Source: JAEUQQ01 sp963697285
Lineage (GTDB): Bacteria > Acidobacteriota > Vicinamibacteria > Vicinamibacterales > JAFNAJ01
DNA: 64,000 nt
Direction: 5' to 3'
NCBI GenBank assembly: GCA_963697285.1
Contig: CAVONI010000004.1
Span: 203,012 to 267,011, forward strand
The position numbers and the translations under genes were made by a program. A model generated the notes under the pieces. The model did no database searches and was not told where the DNA came from. It saw only the letters and a program-made list of their open reading frames with translations. This document shows, in pieces, positions 27,949 to 36,122 of this stretch. Each line of letters starts with the position of its first letter. The stretch's first letter is position 1.

Positions 27949-28982
27949 AGGACCTCTTCGAGGACAGACACGGCACGCCTGGTGTGTTCGACCACACCGG
28001 CGCCGATGCGGATGCAGCCTGCGCATCCCGGCTGGGTCGAGCGATCGCGGACGAAGACCCCGCGTGCCGCCATGTCGCGCACGACGCGCGATACGTCGCC
28101 ACCGGTCTTCACCAGCACGAAGTTGGCCTGGCTCACGGTATATGACAGGCGCAGGCGTTCGCACATCGCGTAGATCAGCGACCGCGACGTCTGGACCTGG
28201 TCGCGATACCACTCGACGTACTCCCGGTCTCGCGCGGCAGCCAGGACGGCCGTCAACGCGAAGATGTTCAGGCCGTACGGCGGCAGGTACCGCCGCAACC
28301 GCGTCATGGTCGCTTCGCTTGCCAGCAGGGCCCCCGCGCGCACGGCAGCCAGGCCCTGCGCCTTGGCGAACGTGCGGCCGATCACGAGCTGCGGAAACGC
28401 GCCAATGAGGTCGAGTGCCGACGCCTCGTCCGAGAAGTCCACGTACGCCTCGTCGAGGAACACGATCGCCTCGGACGGCAGGAGGGCGACGACCTCGAGG
28501 ACGTCGGCGCGCGTGACGGGCACGCCGGTCGGGTTGTTGGGGCTGGTGAGGAAGACGATGCGGGTCAGGGGGGTGATCGCCTCGCGCAGCGCATCGAGGG
28601 GAAAGTCGAAACCCGGCAACGGCGCCACGTCGACGATCTCGGCGTGCGCGAGCTCGGCGCACGCGGCGTACATGTCGAAGGCCGGCTGGACGATGACGGC
28701 TCGGTACCGGGATCCGTCTGCCGCGCGCTGCAGGTACGCGAACGACGCGGCGTGGATGCCCTCGTCCAGGCCGTTCGTCAGCGCGATCTGGTCGGTGGCG
28801 ACGCCCAACCAGCGGGCGGCGACGTCGTGCACCTCGGTGTAGTCGGGATAGAACGCGCAGTCCTCGCGCGAGACGCGCCGCATCGCCTCGAGCACCGCGG
28901 GTGAACACCCGGCGGTGTTCTCGTTGAGGTGCAGGCGCAGCCCGGCGCCGTACTCGGGCACCTTCTCGTAGGCCCGACTCAT
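27933..28982 (-). CDS. hisC: HisC, histidinol-phosphate aminotransferase
   Basis: A 349-residue PLP aminotransferase. The PLP lysine is in GRTFAKAQGLAAVRAG, with the conserved LHLNENTAGCSP near the N-terminus, NNPTGVPV, and the Arg of the C-terminal IRIGAG loop. HisC transfers the amino group from glutamate to imidazole-acetol phosphate. The ATG at 28982 overlaps hisD by four bases (ATGA). Confidence 0.92.
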   Translation of the reverse strand: MSRAYEKVPEYGAGLRLHLNENTAGCSPAVLEAMRRVSREDCAFYPDYTEVHDVAARWLGVATDQIALTNGLDEGIHAASFAYLQRAADGSRYRAVIVQPAFDMYAACAELAHAEIVDVAPLPGFDFPLDALREAITPLTRIVFLTSPNNPTGVPVTRADVLEVVALLPSEAIVFLDEAYVDFSDEASALDLIGAFPQLVIGRTFAKAQGLAAVRAGALLASEATMTRLRRYLPPYGLNIFALTAVLAAARDREYVEWYRDQVQTSRSLIYAMCERLRLSYTVSQANFVLVKTGGDVSRVVRDMAARGVFVRDRSTQPGCAGCIRIGAGVVEHTRRAVSVLEEVLCAAP

Positions 28983-30214
28983 GAGATGCGCACCTTGATC
29001 GACTGGGCGTGTGCGCGCAGGCCCTCGGCCTCGGCGATCGCGATCACGGTCGGACCGATGGCGCGGAGCCCGCGCTCCGAGAGCCGCTGCACGCTGCTGA
29101 CCCGCACGAAATCGCTGGCGCTCAGGCCACCACGGAAACGCGAGGCACCACTGGTCGGCAACACGTGGTTCGACCCGGTGGCGTAGTCGCCAGACGCCTG
29201 CGCGCTCCATGGGCCCACGAACACGGCACCGGCCCGCACGCGGCTCACCACGGCTTCATCGTCGCAGACGAGGTGTTCCGGGGCGATCCGGTTGGCCACG
29301 TCGATCGACTCCTTGAGCGATTTCGTCAGGACGATGGCGCCGTTGCGGTGCAGGGCTTCGGCTGCCGGCCCGTCAGGCGGGAGCTGCGCCGCGACGGCGC
29401 TGCGCACCTGCATCGCGAGGCGCTTGCTCGACGTGATGAAGATGGCGCGGGCGTCGACGTCGTGCTCGGCCTGGGCAATCAGGTCCGCGGCGATCCACTC
29501 GGGACGCCCGCTCGAGGTCACGATGACAATCTCGCTGGGGCCGGCGTGGAAGTCGATCGCGCAGTCGCGGGTGATCAGCGACTTCGCCGCGGCGACGTAC
29601 GCGTTGCCGGGTCCGACGATCTTGTCGACACGGGGAATGCTCGCCGTGCCGTACGCCATGGCGCCGATCGCGTGGGCGCCACCGATCCGGTAGAGCCGAT
29701 CGACGCCCGCCTCGATGGCGGCGCACATCACGGCCGCCTCGGGGCGCGGGCAGACGGCGATGATGTCTTCCACGCCGGCGATCCGCGCCGGGATGGCCGT
29801 CATCAGGAGCGACGAGGGGAGGGGATACCGTCCGCCCGGCACGTAGCAGCCCACGCGATCGAGCGGCGTGACGCGCTGCTCGATCGTGATGCCGGGCGTC
29901 ACCGAGACCCTCGACGACCGGGGCACCTGCGTCTTGGCCACGGCCCGGATGTTCTTCGCCGCGGCGCGAATGGCGCGCCGCACCGGCGCGGGGGCCTGTG
30001 CGGCACCCTCCTCCATCTCGTCGCGCGACACTTCCATGGCGCCGGTCAGCTTGTCGAACCGCTTCGCGTACGCGATGACGGCGCGATCGCCGCTCTTCCT
30101 GACGTCGGCGAGGATGGCCGCCACGCGGCGCTCGAGGGCGGTGTCGCGCGACGACACGTGGTCGACGACCTTGGCGAGCGCACGTGCGTCACTGGCAGAA
30201 ATCAATCGCAGCAT
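28979..30214 (-). CDS. hisD: HisD, histidinol dehydrogenase
   Basis: A 411-residue NAD- and zinc-dependent enzyme that makes histidine from histidinol in two oxidations. The family blocks VGCYVPGGRYPLPSSLLM, VDKIVGPGNAYVAAAK and EIVIVTS...AEHDVDARA are present, as are the catalytic-region residues RIAPEHL and the ASGDYATGSNHVLPT metal-site region. It starts six bases past the hisG stop. Confidence 0.95.
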   Translation of the reverse strand: MLRLISASDARALAKVVDHVSSRDTALERRVAAILADVRKSGDRAVIAYAKRFDKLTGAMEVSRDEMEEGAAQAPAPVRRAIRAAAKNIRAVAKTQVPRSSRVSVTPGITIEQRVTPLDRVGCYVPGGRYPLPSSLLMTAIPARIAGVEDIIAVCPRPEAAVMCAAIEAGVDRLYRIGGAHAIGAMAYGTASIPRVDKIVGPGNAYVAAAKSLITRDCAIDFHAGPSEIVIVTSSGRPEWIAADLIAQAEHDVDARAIFITSSKRLAMQVRSAVAAQLPPDGPAAEALHRNGAIVLTKSLKESIDVANRIAPEHLVCDDEAVVSRVRAGAVFVGPWSAQASGDYATGSNHVLPTSGASRFRGGLSASDFVRVSSVQRLSERGLRAIGPTVIAIAEAEGLRAHAQSIKVRIS

Positions 30215-30220
30215 GGATCC

Positions 30221-31108
30221 TCACAGCACGATCTTGTTGAGCGGGTACTCGACGATGCCTTCGGCGCCGGCGGTCTTCAGCTTCGGGATGAGGTCGCGCA
30301 CGGTCTTCTCCTCGAGGATCGTGTTCACGGCCACCCACTCGGCGTCAGACAGCGACGAGATCGTCGGACGGCGCAGGGCGGGCAGCAGGTCGAGGATGCG
30401 GGGAAGGGCGTCGCGGCGCACGTTGAGCATGATACCCACGCGGCCCTGCGCCTCGATCGCCGCGCGCAGCAGCACCGAGATGTTGTCGAGCTTCTCGCGC
30501 TTCCAGGGATCGGCGAGCGTGCCGCCGTTCGCGATCAACTGCGTGTGCGACTCGAGCACCGTGTCGAGGATGCGCAGGCGGTTGGCGCGCAGCGTCGAGC
30601 CCGTTTCGGTGGCCTCGACGATGCCGTCGGCGAGCACGGGCGGCTTGACCTCGGTGGCGCCCCACGAGAACTCCACGTTGACCTTCACGCCCTGCGTCGC
30701 GAAGTAGTGCTGCGTCACGCGCACCAACTCGGTCGCGACCGTCGCGCCCTCGAAGTCGGCGGCGGTCTGGAAGCGCGACTCCTCGGGGGCGGCCAGCACC
30801 CAGCGCACCTTGCCGAAGCTCTGCTTCGCGTAGATCAGGTCGGCAATCGACTCCACGTGCGCAGACCCGTTCGACGCCAGGCGGTGCTCGGCAATCCAGT
30901 CGAGGCCCGTCAGGCCCGCGTCGAGGACGCCGTCGGCCACGTAGCGCGCCATCTCCTGCGCCCGGATCAGCATGCACTCGATCTCGGGATCGTCGATCGC
31001 CGGGAAGTACGAGCGCGAGCTGACGTAGAGGTTGAAGCCCGCCCGCGCGAAGAGCGCCACCGTGGCGTCCTGCAGCGAGCCCTTGGGGATGCCCAGCCGG
31101 AGTTTCAT
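30221..31108 (-). CDS. hisG: HisG, ATP phosphoribosyltransferase (long form)
   Basis: A 295-residue long-form enzyme for the first, feedback-controlled step of histidine synthesis. The catalytic part runs to about residue 215 (KLRLGIPKGSLQDATV; GIVEATETGSTLRAN as the PRPP loop), then the HisG_C regulatory domain covers 220-295. The long form does not need HisZ, and none is present. The ATG at 31108 overlaps the hisI stop by four bases; an upstream in-frame extension would sit inside hisI. Confidence 0.95.
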   Translation of the reverse strand: MKLRLGIPKGSLQDATVALFARAGFNLYVSSRSYFPAIDDPEIECMLIRAQEMARYVADGVLDAGLTGLDWIAEHRLASNGSAHVESIADLIYAKQSFGKVRWVLAAPEESRFQTAADFEGATVATELVRVTQHYFATQGVKVNVEFSWGATEVKPPVLADGIVEATETGSTLRANRLRILDTVLESHTQLIANGGTLADPWKREKLDNISVLLRAAIEAQGRVGIMLNVRRDALPRILDLLPALRRPTISSLSDAEWVAVNTILEEKTVRDLIPKLKTAGAEGIVEYPLNKIVL

Positions 31109-31425
31109 GCGAGGTCCTTCGTGAAGCACGTGCGCGTGCCCGTGTGACACACGTTGCCGTCGCCCTGCCGTGTCACCAGCACGAGCACCGTGTCGTCGTC
31201 GCAGTCCACGAGGATGCGATCGACCTTGAGACGATTGCCCGACGTCTCGCCCTTCGTCCAGAGACGATTGCGCGTGCGGCTGAAGAAGGTCGCGAAGCCG
31301 GTCTCGCGAGTCTGCGCGAGCGCGACCTCGTTCATGAAGCCGACCATGAGCACTTCGTGCGAGGTGCTGTCCTGGATGACCGCGGGGATGAGGCCGTCGA
31401 GTTTCGTGAAGTCCATGGGATGCAT
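31105..31425 (-). CDS. hisI: HisI, phosphoribosyl-AMP cyclohydrolase
   Basis: A 106-residue cyclohydrolase. The metal site DCDDDT and the zinc ligands in GDGNVCHTGTRTCF are both intact. It has no fused HisE pyrophosphatase domain, and no separate hisE is in the window. The start at 31425 (MHPMDF) or 31416 (MDF) fits; a longer opening extends into the attenuator and would put the terminator stem in the coding sequence. It is the first structural gene of the operon, right after the leader and attenuator. Confidence 0.92.
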   Translation of the reverse strand: MHPMDFTKLDGLIPAVIQDSTSHEVLMVGFMNEVALAQTRETGFATFFSRTRNRLWTKGETSGNRLKVDRILVDCDDDTVLVLVTRQGDGNVCHTGTRTCFTKDLA

Positions 31426-31462
31426 GTCCGTGTTGTCGTGAGCCGTGATCGTGCCGTACAAC

Positions 31463-31498
31463 GAAAAAGCCCCGCCCGGGAGTCCGGCGAGGCTTCGA
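31463..31498 (-). terminator. Attenuator terminator of the his operon
   Basis: On the minus strand AAGCCTCGCCGG and CCGGGCGGGGCTT pair around an ACTC-like loop, with one G-U and one bulge. The stem is followed directly by TTTTT (31464-31468). It lies 30 bases beyond the leader peptide stop and about 38 bases before hisI. This is the layout of a classical transcription attenuator: when histidyl-tRNA is plentiful the leader is translated through and this hairpin ends transcription. Confidence 0.85.
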
Positions 31499-31528
31499 AC
31501 GGTCTGTCGATTCGCGTCGAGTGAATCG

Positions 31529-31603
31529 CTAGACGCACACCTGCGCCGGGCCGCTGTGGCAGCGGTGATGATGCCCGACGTGGTGGTGGCGCGCGAGTCG
31601 CAT
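31529..31603 (-). CDS. hisL: His operon leader peptide, 24 residues with 7 histidines
   Basis: A short frame on the minus strand begins at the ATG at 31603 and ends at TAG (31529-31531). The peptide reads MRLARHHHVGHHHRCH and continues for eight residues without further His. Seven of 24 residues are His, in clusters of three, three and one. It sits between a promoter-like sequence and an intrinsic terminator in front of hisI. The pattern matches His leader peptides known from enterobacteria, although the sequence itself is different. No Shine-Dalgarno sequence is visible and the predicted 5' leader is only about seven bases, so translation may be near-leaderless. Chance occurrence of such clustering here is very unlikely. 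Confidence 0.88.
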   Translation of the reverse strand: MRLARHHHVGHHHRCHSGPAQVCV

Positions 31604-31616
31604 GACGAGAGTGAAG

Positions 31617-31644
31617 GCTACACGCCGGTGCACGAAGGTGTCAA
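31617..31644 (-). promoter_or_regulatory. Promoter of the his operon
   Basis: On the minus strand TTGACA (31639-31644) is a perfect -35 box. A 16-base spacer leads to TGTAGC (31617-31622), a 3/6 match to the -10 box. The predicted start is near 31610, about seven bases upstream of the leader ATG. Transcription from here would cover the leader, attenuator and the whole hisI-G-D-C-B-H-F-A unit. Confidence 0.6.
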
Positions 31645-31674
31645 ACTCCACGTGGATCATAGCGGGAGACGTCC

Positions 31675-32142
31675 ATGAAACAGCTTCCAGCCTCGGTCGC
31701 CGCCTTCCTCGGCGGCAAACGCTTCATCGTCGCCGGCGTATCGCGCTCAGGGCAGCAGCCGGCAAACCACATCTTCAGGCGGCTCAAGGCATCGGGATTC
31801 GACGTCGTGCCCGTGAACCCGGCCGCACGCCGGGTCGAAGATACCGACTGCTATCCCGATGTGGCGGCCGTGCCTGGCCAGGTCGACGGCCTGCTCATCG
31901 CCGCGCCGCCGGCAGAAGGTGCGGAACTTGTCCGGCAGGCCGCCGATCGCGGCATCAGGCAGATCTGGTTCCACCGCTCGTTTGGCGAGGGCAGCGTGTC
32001 GAAGGAGGCGCTGGCCGCGTGTGCCGACCGCGGCATCAGCCCCATTGTCGGCGGGTGCCCGCTGATGTACTGCCAGCCGGTCGACATCGCGCACCGCTGC
32101 TTCAGGTGGTGGCTGACGCGCACGGGGCGCGTCCCGGCGTGA
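31675..32142 (+). CDS. CoA-binding domain protein (YccU/CoA-binding_2 type)
   Basis: A 155-residue Rossmann-like protein with the CoA-binding motif FIVAGVSRSGQQPANHIF and the pattern VPVNPAARRVEDTDCYPDV, typical of stand-alone CoA-binding proteins (COG1832). A Cys/Tyr-rich tail CPLMYCQP follows. The biological role is unknown; the domain is shared with acyl-CoA synthetase subunits. It is transcribed divergently from the his operon; the two starts share 71 bases of promoter region. Confidence 0.88.
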   Translation: MKQLPASVAAFLGGKRFIVAGVSRSGQQPANHIFRRLKASGFDVVPVNPAARRVEDTDCYPDVAAVPGQVDGLLIAAPPAEGAELVRQAADRGIRQIWFHRSFGEGSVSKEALAACADRGISPIVGGCPLMYCQPVDIAHRCFRWWLTRTGRVPA

Positions 32143-32155
32143 CGTCGTCACCCGA

Positions 32156-33760
32156 CTACGGTCGCCGCCCCCGCACGAGTCGCTCCGTGATGTCGAGGAT
32201 GTGCCGATCGAGCGTGGCGACATCGGGCGAGTCGAGCAGCACCTGCACCAGCACGCGCAGGTAGGGTTCCTCGCGATCGCTGAGCCGTGAGAGGTCGCCA
32301 GTGGTCGGATCCCAGTGGAGCGCGACGACGGGCGGGCGGTCGTCGCGCGCCAGCCACGCGCGCAACGTCGCCCGCATGTCGGGCTCCCAGACATGGGCCG
32401 GGCAGCAGTAGATCATCGAGTGCGACACGATCCCGACGCGCTCGGTGACGTCGATGGCCGCGAACGGAGGCCGAACGGCGTGCGGAAGCGAGAAGTTCCA
32501 GCTCCGCCCGGGAGCGCCCGTGATGAACAGGGTGCCCTGCGGGGCTGCCATCGCCTCGCGCTCGAGGTCGTCTGCCGCCTTCCTTGACACGGCCGCACGC
32601 ACGCCCCACAGGCGAACGTCGGCGCGGAGCTGCGTGACGTACGAGACCAGCAGCATCGCCGCGAGGCCGGCGCTCACGATCCGCATGAGTCGCTCGGGGC
32701 GCCCCCGCCACCACACGTCGAAGCCCAGCCCCGCCACGAGCGCCCATCCGAACGACGCCAGGTACATGTGCCGTGGCGAGGCGTAGCCGGCCACGATCGT
32801 CGGCGCGATCGAGAGGCCGATCCAGATGATCCCGAAGAACGCGGCCGGACGCACGGCGTTGGCCAGCGCCTGCCGGCTCGACACGACGCCCACGGCGGCG
32901 ACGAGCGCCATCGCGGCACCGACATACGCAGCCGCGCGTCCGATCGGCAGGCGGAGTCCATCCTCGCCAAAGACCATCCGCCGCAGGTGCACCGACAGGT
33001 CGCTGGCGAAGATCTGGAACTGGTGCGCGTTCAGGGATCCCTCGCGCGCCACCTCGCCGAAGAGCGCGAAACGCAAGACGAGGTAGCCGGCCGTGAGCAC
33101 GATGAACGGCACGTACGGGCGCACCCACCTCCACGTCGGCTGGACGCCGCGGCGCACGACGATGAGGTCGTAGAGCAGGACGGTGGGACCGAGCGTGACC
33201 GTGTTCTGCTTCGAGAACAACGCGAGGAAGCAGAGCGCCACCGACCACCAGTAGTCGCGCGCGTGCCCCTCACCGCGCCACTTCGCGTACATCAGGAACG
33301 CAGCCACGAAGAGACATGCCGGCATCGAGTCGACGCGGCCCGTGATCCAGGCCACCGACTCGGTCTGCATCGGCAGCACGGCGAAGACGATGCCGGCCAC
33401 CGAAGATGAGACCAGGCCGAGGCCCGCGGCCCGGCGCGCAACACTGGCCACCAGGAGGGCGTTGACGGCATGGAAGGCGATGTTGATGACGTGGTTCGGC
33501 CACGGCGTTGCCGGTCCCGGCATCGTGGCCAGCCAGTACGTCAGGGCGGGGAAGGGCCGGATCTCATCCGACGTGTATCCCCACACGTCGAGCAGCCAGG
33601 GCGTCCAGAACCAGCGGGGGATGTAGCTCCACGGCCGGTGCCACAGTCCCCGGACGACGCCGAAGTCGTCCTGCATGAAGTAGTTGTCGAGGGTCGGCAG
33701 GTAGGGCACGACGGCGGCCAGCACCACGGCCACCCACGCGAGGCGCTGCCAGCGCGTCAT
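32156..33760 (-). CDS. GT-C-type membrane glycosyltransferase or related protein
   Basis: A 534-residue protein with about ten membrane helices. Near the N-terminus the segment TLDNYFMQDDFG carries an acidic pair in the first loop, as in GT-C mannosyltransferases, and WITGRVDSMPACLF is a block seen in O-mannosyltransferase-like proteins. A soluble C-terminal part follows. It is the last gene of a four-gene unit (epimerase, methyltransferase, GT2, this gene), each overlapping or adjacent. Likely function: transfer of a sugar from a polyprenyl-phosphate carrier. The donor and acceptor are not known. Confidence 0.7.
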   Translation of the reverse strand: MTRWQRLAWVAVVLAAVVPYLPTLDNYFMQDDFGVVRGLWHRPWSYIPRWFWTPWLLDVWGYTSDEIRPFPALTYWLATMPGPATPWPNHVINIAFHAVNALLVASVARRAAGLGLVSSSVAGIVFAVLPMQTESVAWITGRVDSMPACLFVAAFLMYAKWRGEGHARDYWWSVALCFLALFSKQNTVTLGPTVLLYDLIVVRRGVQPTWRWVRPYVPFIVLTAGYLVLRFALFGEVAREGSLNAHQFQIFASDLSVHLRRMVFGEDGLRLPIGRAAAYVGAAMALVAAVGVVSSRQALANAVRPAAFFGIIWIGLSIAPTIVAGYASPRHMYLASFGWALVAGLGFDVWWRGRPERLMRIVSAGLAAMLLVSYVTQLRADVRLWGVRAAVSRKAADDLEREAMAAPQGTLFITGAPGRSWNFSLPHAVRPPFAAIDVTERVGIVSHSMIYCCPAHVWEPDMRATLRAWLARDDRPPVVALHWDPTTGDLSRLSDREEPYLRVLVQVLLDSPDVATLDRHILDITERLVRGRRP

Positions 33761-34458
33761 GAGAACCGGTACCGCAGGATGAGCCAGATCATGTTGCCCC
33801 CCGTGCGCAGCGTGCCTTCGAGCGTGCCAGTGATCTTCGACTCGCCGACGCGGCCCCGGTAGTTGACTGGCACCTCGATCACGCTCACCCCCTGCTTGAG
33901 GGCGAGGATCACCATCTCGGGCAGGAAGTGCGACGCGCCGACCGTCAGCCGATCACCGAACGTGGCGAGCGCCTCGCGGCGGATCAGCCGCAACGTGCAC
34001 CCGCAGTCGCTCAACGACGGTCCGTCGTGCAGCAACTGCAGCAACTTCGCCACCGCCCAGTTGCCGATGCGCAGGAACCAGCCCATGTTGGCCTGTTCCC
34101 AGATCAGCTCTCGCGTCGTCCGGGTCCCGCACACCATCTCGAAGTCGTCGGAGTAGGCGAGCAGCTTCAGGACATCGCGCCCCACGAACGTGCCGTCGGG
34201 TTCGGCGAGGATGATGAGGTCGCCGGTGGCCTCGCGCAGGCCACGCCGCAGCGCGTGCCCGTAGCCCTGGGCGGTCTCGGTGACGACTCTCGCCCTGGTG
34301 GCCTCGGCCTCGGCGCGCGTCGCGTCCTTCGAGTTGTTGTCGACGACCACGACTTCGTCCACCACGCCTGGCACGAAGAAGTCCTCGACGGCGCGGCGGA
34401 TGTGCTGCGCCTCGTTGTACGCGGGAAACACGACGCTGACGGTTTTCGATCCGTACAT
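33757..34458 (-). CDS. Family 2 glycosyltransferase (dolichyl-P-mannose-synthase-like)
   Basis: A 233-residue GT2 enzyme with SVVFPAYNEAQHIRRAV, the nucleotide-sugar site EVVVVDNNSKD, and EPDGTF in the place of the DxD motif. LRRGLREATGDLIILAEPD is typical. It has no C-terminal membrane anchor of its own. Such enzymes load a sugar onto a lipid carrier for GT-C partners, and its stop overlaps that GT-C gene by four bases. This supports a working pair. Confidence 0.9.
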   Translation of the reverse strand: MYGSKTVSVVFPAYNEAQHIRRAVEDFFVPGVVDEVVVVDNNSKDATRAEAEATRARVVTETAQGYGHALRRGLREATGDLIILAEPDGTFVGRDVLKLLAYSDDFEMVCGTRTTRELIWEQANMGWFLRIGNWAVAKLLQLLHDGPSLSDCGCTLRLIRREALATFGDRLTVGASHFLPEMVILALKQGVSVIEVPVNYRGRVGESKITGTLEGTLRTGGNMIWLILRYRFS

Positions 34459-34465
34459 GATGCTG

Positions 34466-35101
34466 CTAGGCCCTCGTTGCTACGACCAGCATCTGCCCGG
34501 CGCGGGGCTTGTAGGGAGATGCCAGGTAGGCGCGCACCAGCCACGGGTGGATCGGCAGCCGGCTGTCGCGCATGGAGTACGGCAGGAACCTCGGCCGCAC
34601 CACGTCGATCGTGAAGCCCGACGCCCTCAGCAGGGCCGGAAGCGAGACGTCCGTGAACACGGCGCGATGCGTGTAGTCGTCGAAGTACTCGCGGTAGGCA
34701 TGCCGGAAGTTGGGTTGCACGATGACGAACCGGCCGCCGGGCCTCAGGATGCGCGCGACCTCGCCGGCCAGGACGGCTGCCGCATCAGGCACGAAGTGCT
34801 CGAGCAGGTTCGAGGCCAGTACGACGTCGAACGAGCCGTCGCCGAACGTTCCCAGGCCGCCGGCGAGGTCGAGCACGTGTGCCTCGACCCCGTCGGCCGC
34901 GTGCTGACGCACACCGTCCCAGACATCGACGGCGACGCGGCGGGCGGCCGTGACGTTGTTGATCCAGTGGCAATACGCGGCGCCGAGTTCCACGACGTGC
35001 GCCGAGGCGGGCACGTAGGGCGCCAGGTGCGCGGCGACGACCCGCCACACCGTCTCGCGGGAGCCGTGTTCGCGGAAGTGCGCGTCGTGGTAACCCGCCA
35101 T
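34466..35101 (-). CDS. SAM-dependent methyltransferase
   Basis: A 211-residue class I methyltransferase. The SAM-binding region reads VVELGAAYCHWINNV and the motif LASNLLEHFVPDAA marks the Methyltransf_11-type fold. The C-terminal part (FRHAYREYFDDYTHRAVF) is shared with methyltransferases of glycan clusters. The start ATG at 35101 shares a base with the epimerase stop. A longer opening exists only because the upstream epimerase is frameshifted; the two are separate genes. Confidence 0.87.
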   Translation of the reverse strand: MAGYHDAHFREHGSRETVWRVVAAHLAPYVPASAHVVELGAAYCHWINNVTAARRVAVDVWDGVRQHAADGVEAHVLDLAGGLGTFGDGSFDVVLASNLLEHFVPDAAAVLAGEVARILRPGGRFVIVQPNFRHAYREYFDDYTHRAVFTDVSLPALLRASGFTIDVVRPRFLPYSMRDSRLPIHPWLVRAYLASPYKPRAGQMLVVATRA

Positions 35102-36097
35102 CACGCCCGCCAGGAGGCCGGAAGGTGCTTCTCGATCTCGATGCCCGTGAACGGCGCGCTCGTGCGCGCCCCGTGCCGCCGCACCCACGCCGCCATCTGG
35201 GCGAGGCCGTCTGCGAGGCTCACCTGCGCGCGATCGCCGAAGACGCTGCGCACCCGCTCGTGCGACGAGTGCGCGTCCTGGACTTCGCGCCGCGCGGGCA
35301 GGTGCACCACCGACGGCTCCACGCCCATGGCCGCCGCGACCTCGCGGGCCAGTTCGTTGAGCGAATACGGGCGATCGGCTCCGACGTTGAACACCTGGTT
35401 GCGGGCCGCCGGGCACCTCGATCGCCTCGGCCATCACTGGCGCCACGTCGTCGATGAAGCTGAATGCACGAGTCTGCGTGCCGTCGCCGAAGATCGTCAT
35501 CGGCTGGCCCTGCAGGATCTGGTTCATGAAGATGCCGACGACGTTGCGATAGCGGTCGCCGATGTTCTGGCGCGGGCCGAAGACGTTGTGCGGGCGGAAG
35601 ATCACGTAGTCGAGCCCGAACATCTCGCGGCAGGCGCGCAGCTCGAGTTCGATCGCGTGCTTCGCGATGCCGTACGAATCCTCGGGATGGACTGGCGTGT
35701 CTTCACTCATCGGCAGCACGGGACTCGCCCCGTACACCGCGATCGACGACGTGAAGACGAACGTGCGGACCCCGTGGTTGACGGCGCCGTTGAGCAGGTT
35801 GACGCTGCCGATCACGTTGTTGGTGTAGTTGAACCGCTTGATGAAGTGGCTCAGGCCCTCGGCCGCGTACGCCGCCAGGTGGTAAACGTGGTCGAACGCC
35901 CCTTGGGCGAACAGGCGATCGACGAGCGCCGCATCGGTCACGCTGCCCTTGACGAACGCGGCTCCGGCCGGAAGGTTCTCGGCGAACCCGCCGCTCAGGT
36001 CATCGAGGATCGTCACCGTGTGCCCGCGTTTCACGAGGGCGTCGGCGACGTGCGATCCGACGAAGCCCGCCCCGCCCGTGACAAGGATTCGACCCAT
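35101..36097 (-). pseudogene. NAD-dependent sugar epimerase/dehydratase with one frameshift
   Basis: An extended SDR sugar-nucleotide epimerase of about 331 residues when read across a one-base insertion. The N-terminal GGAGFVGSHVADAL (NAD site), SSIAVYG and the catalytic YGIAK (DSYGIAKHAIE) are intact. After MAEAIEVP the frame is lost; it resumes as RNQVFNVGADRPYSLNELA. The extra base is in the C/G run at 35411-35413, where removing one C restores GTG CCG GCG GCC CGC AAC. This is either a real mutation or an indel error in the sequence. It leads the glycan unit 36.1-32.2 kb. Confidence 0.8.
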
Positions 36098-36122
36098 CAG
36101 CGGGGGAGCTTACCACGCAGAG

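Noticed and set aside
29009..31147. Very long open frames on the strand opposite the his genes (and opposite many others)
   Set aside because: They mirror the codon positions of well-identified genes on the other strand and have Arg/Gly/Ala/Asp-rich, low-information proteins. They are a normal effect of high GC content.
34466..36097. A fused epimerase-methyltransferase protein of 543 residues
   Set aside because: The central part is out-of-frame translation of the epimerase C-terminus. The true C-terminus lies in another frame and ends exactly at the methyltransferase start, so this is a frameshift, not a fusion.
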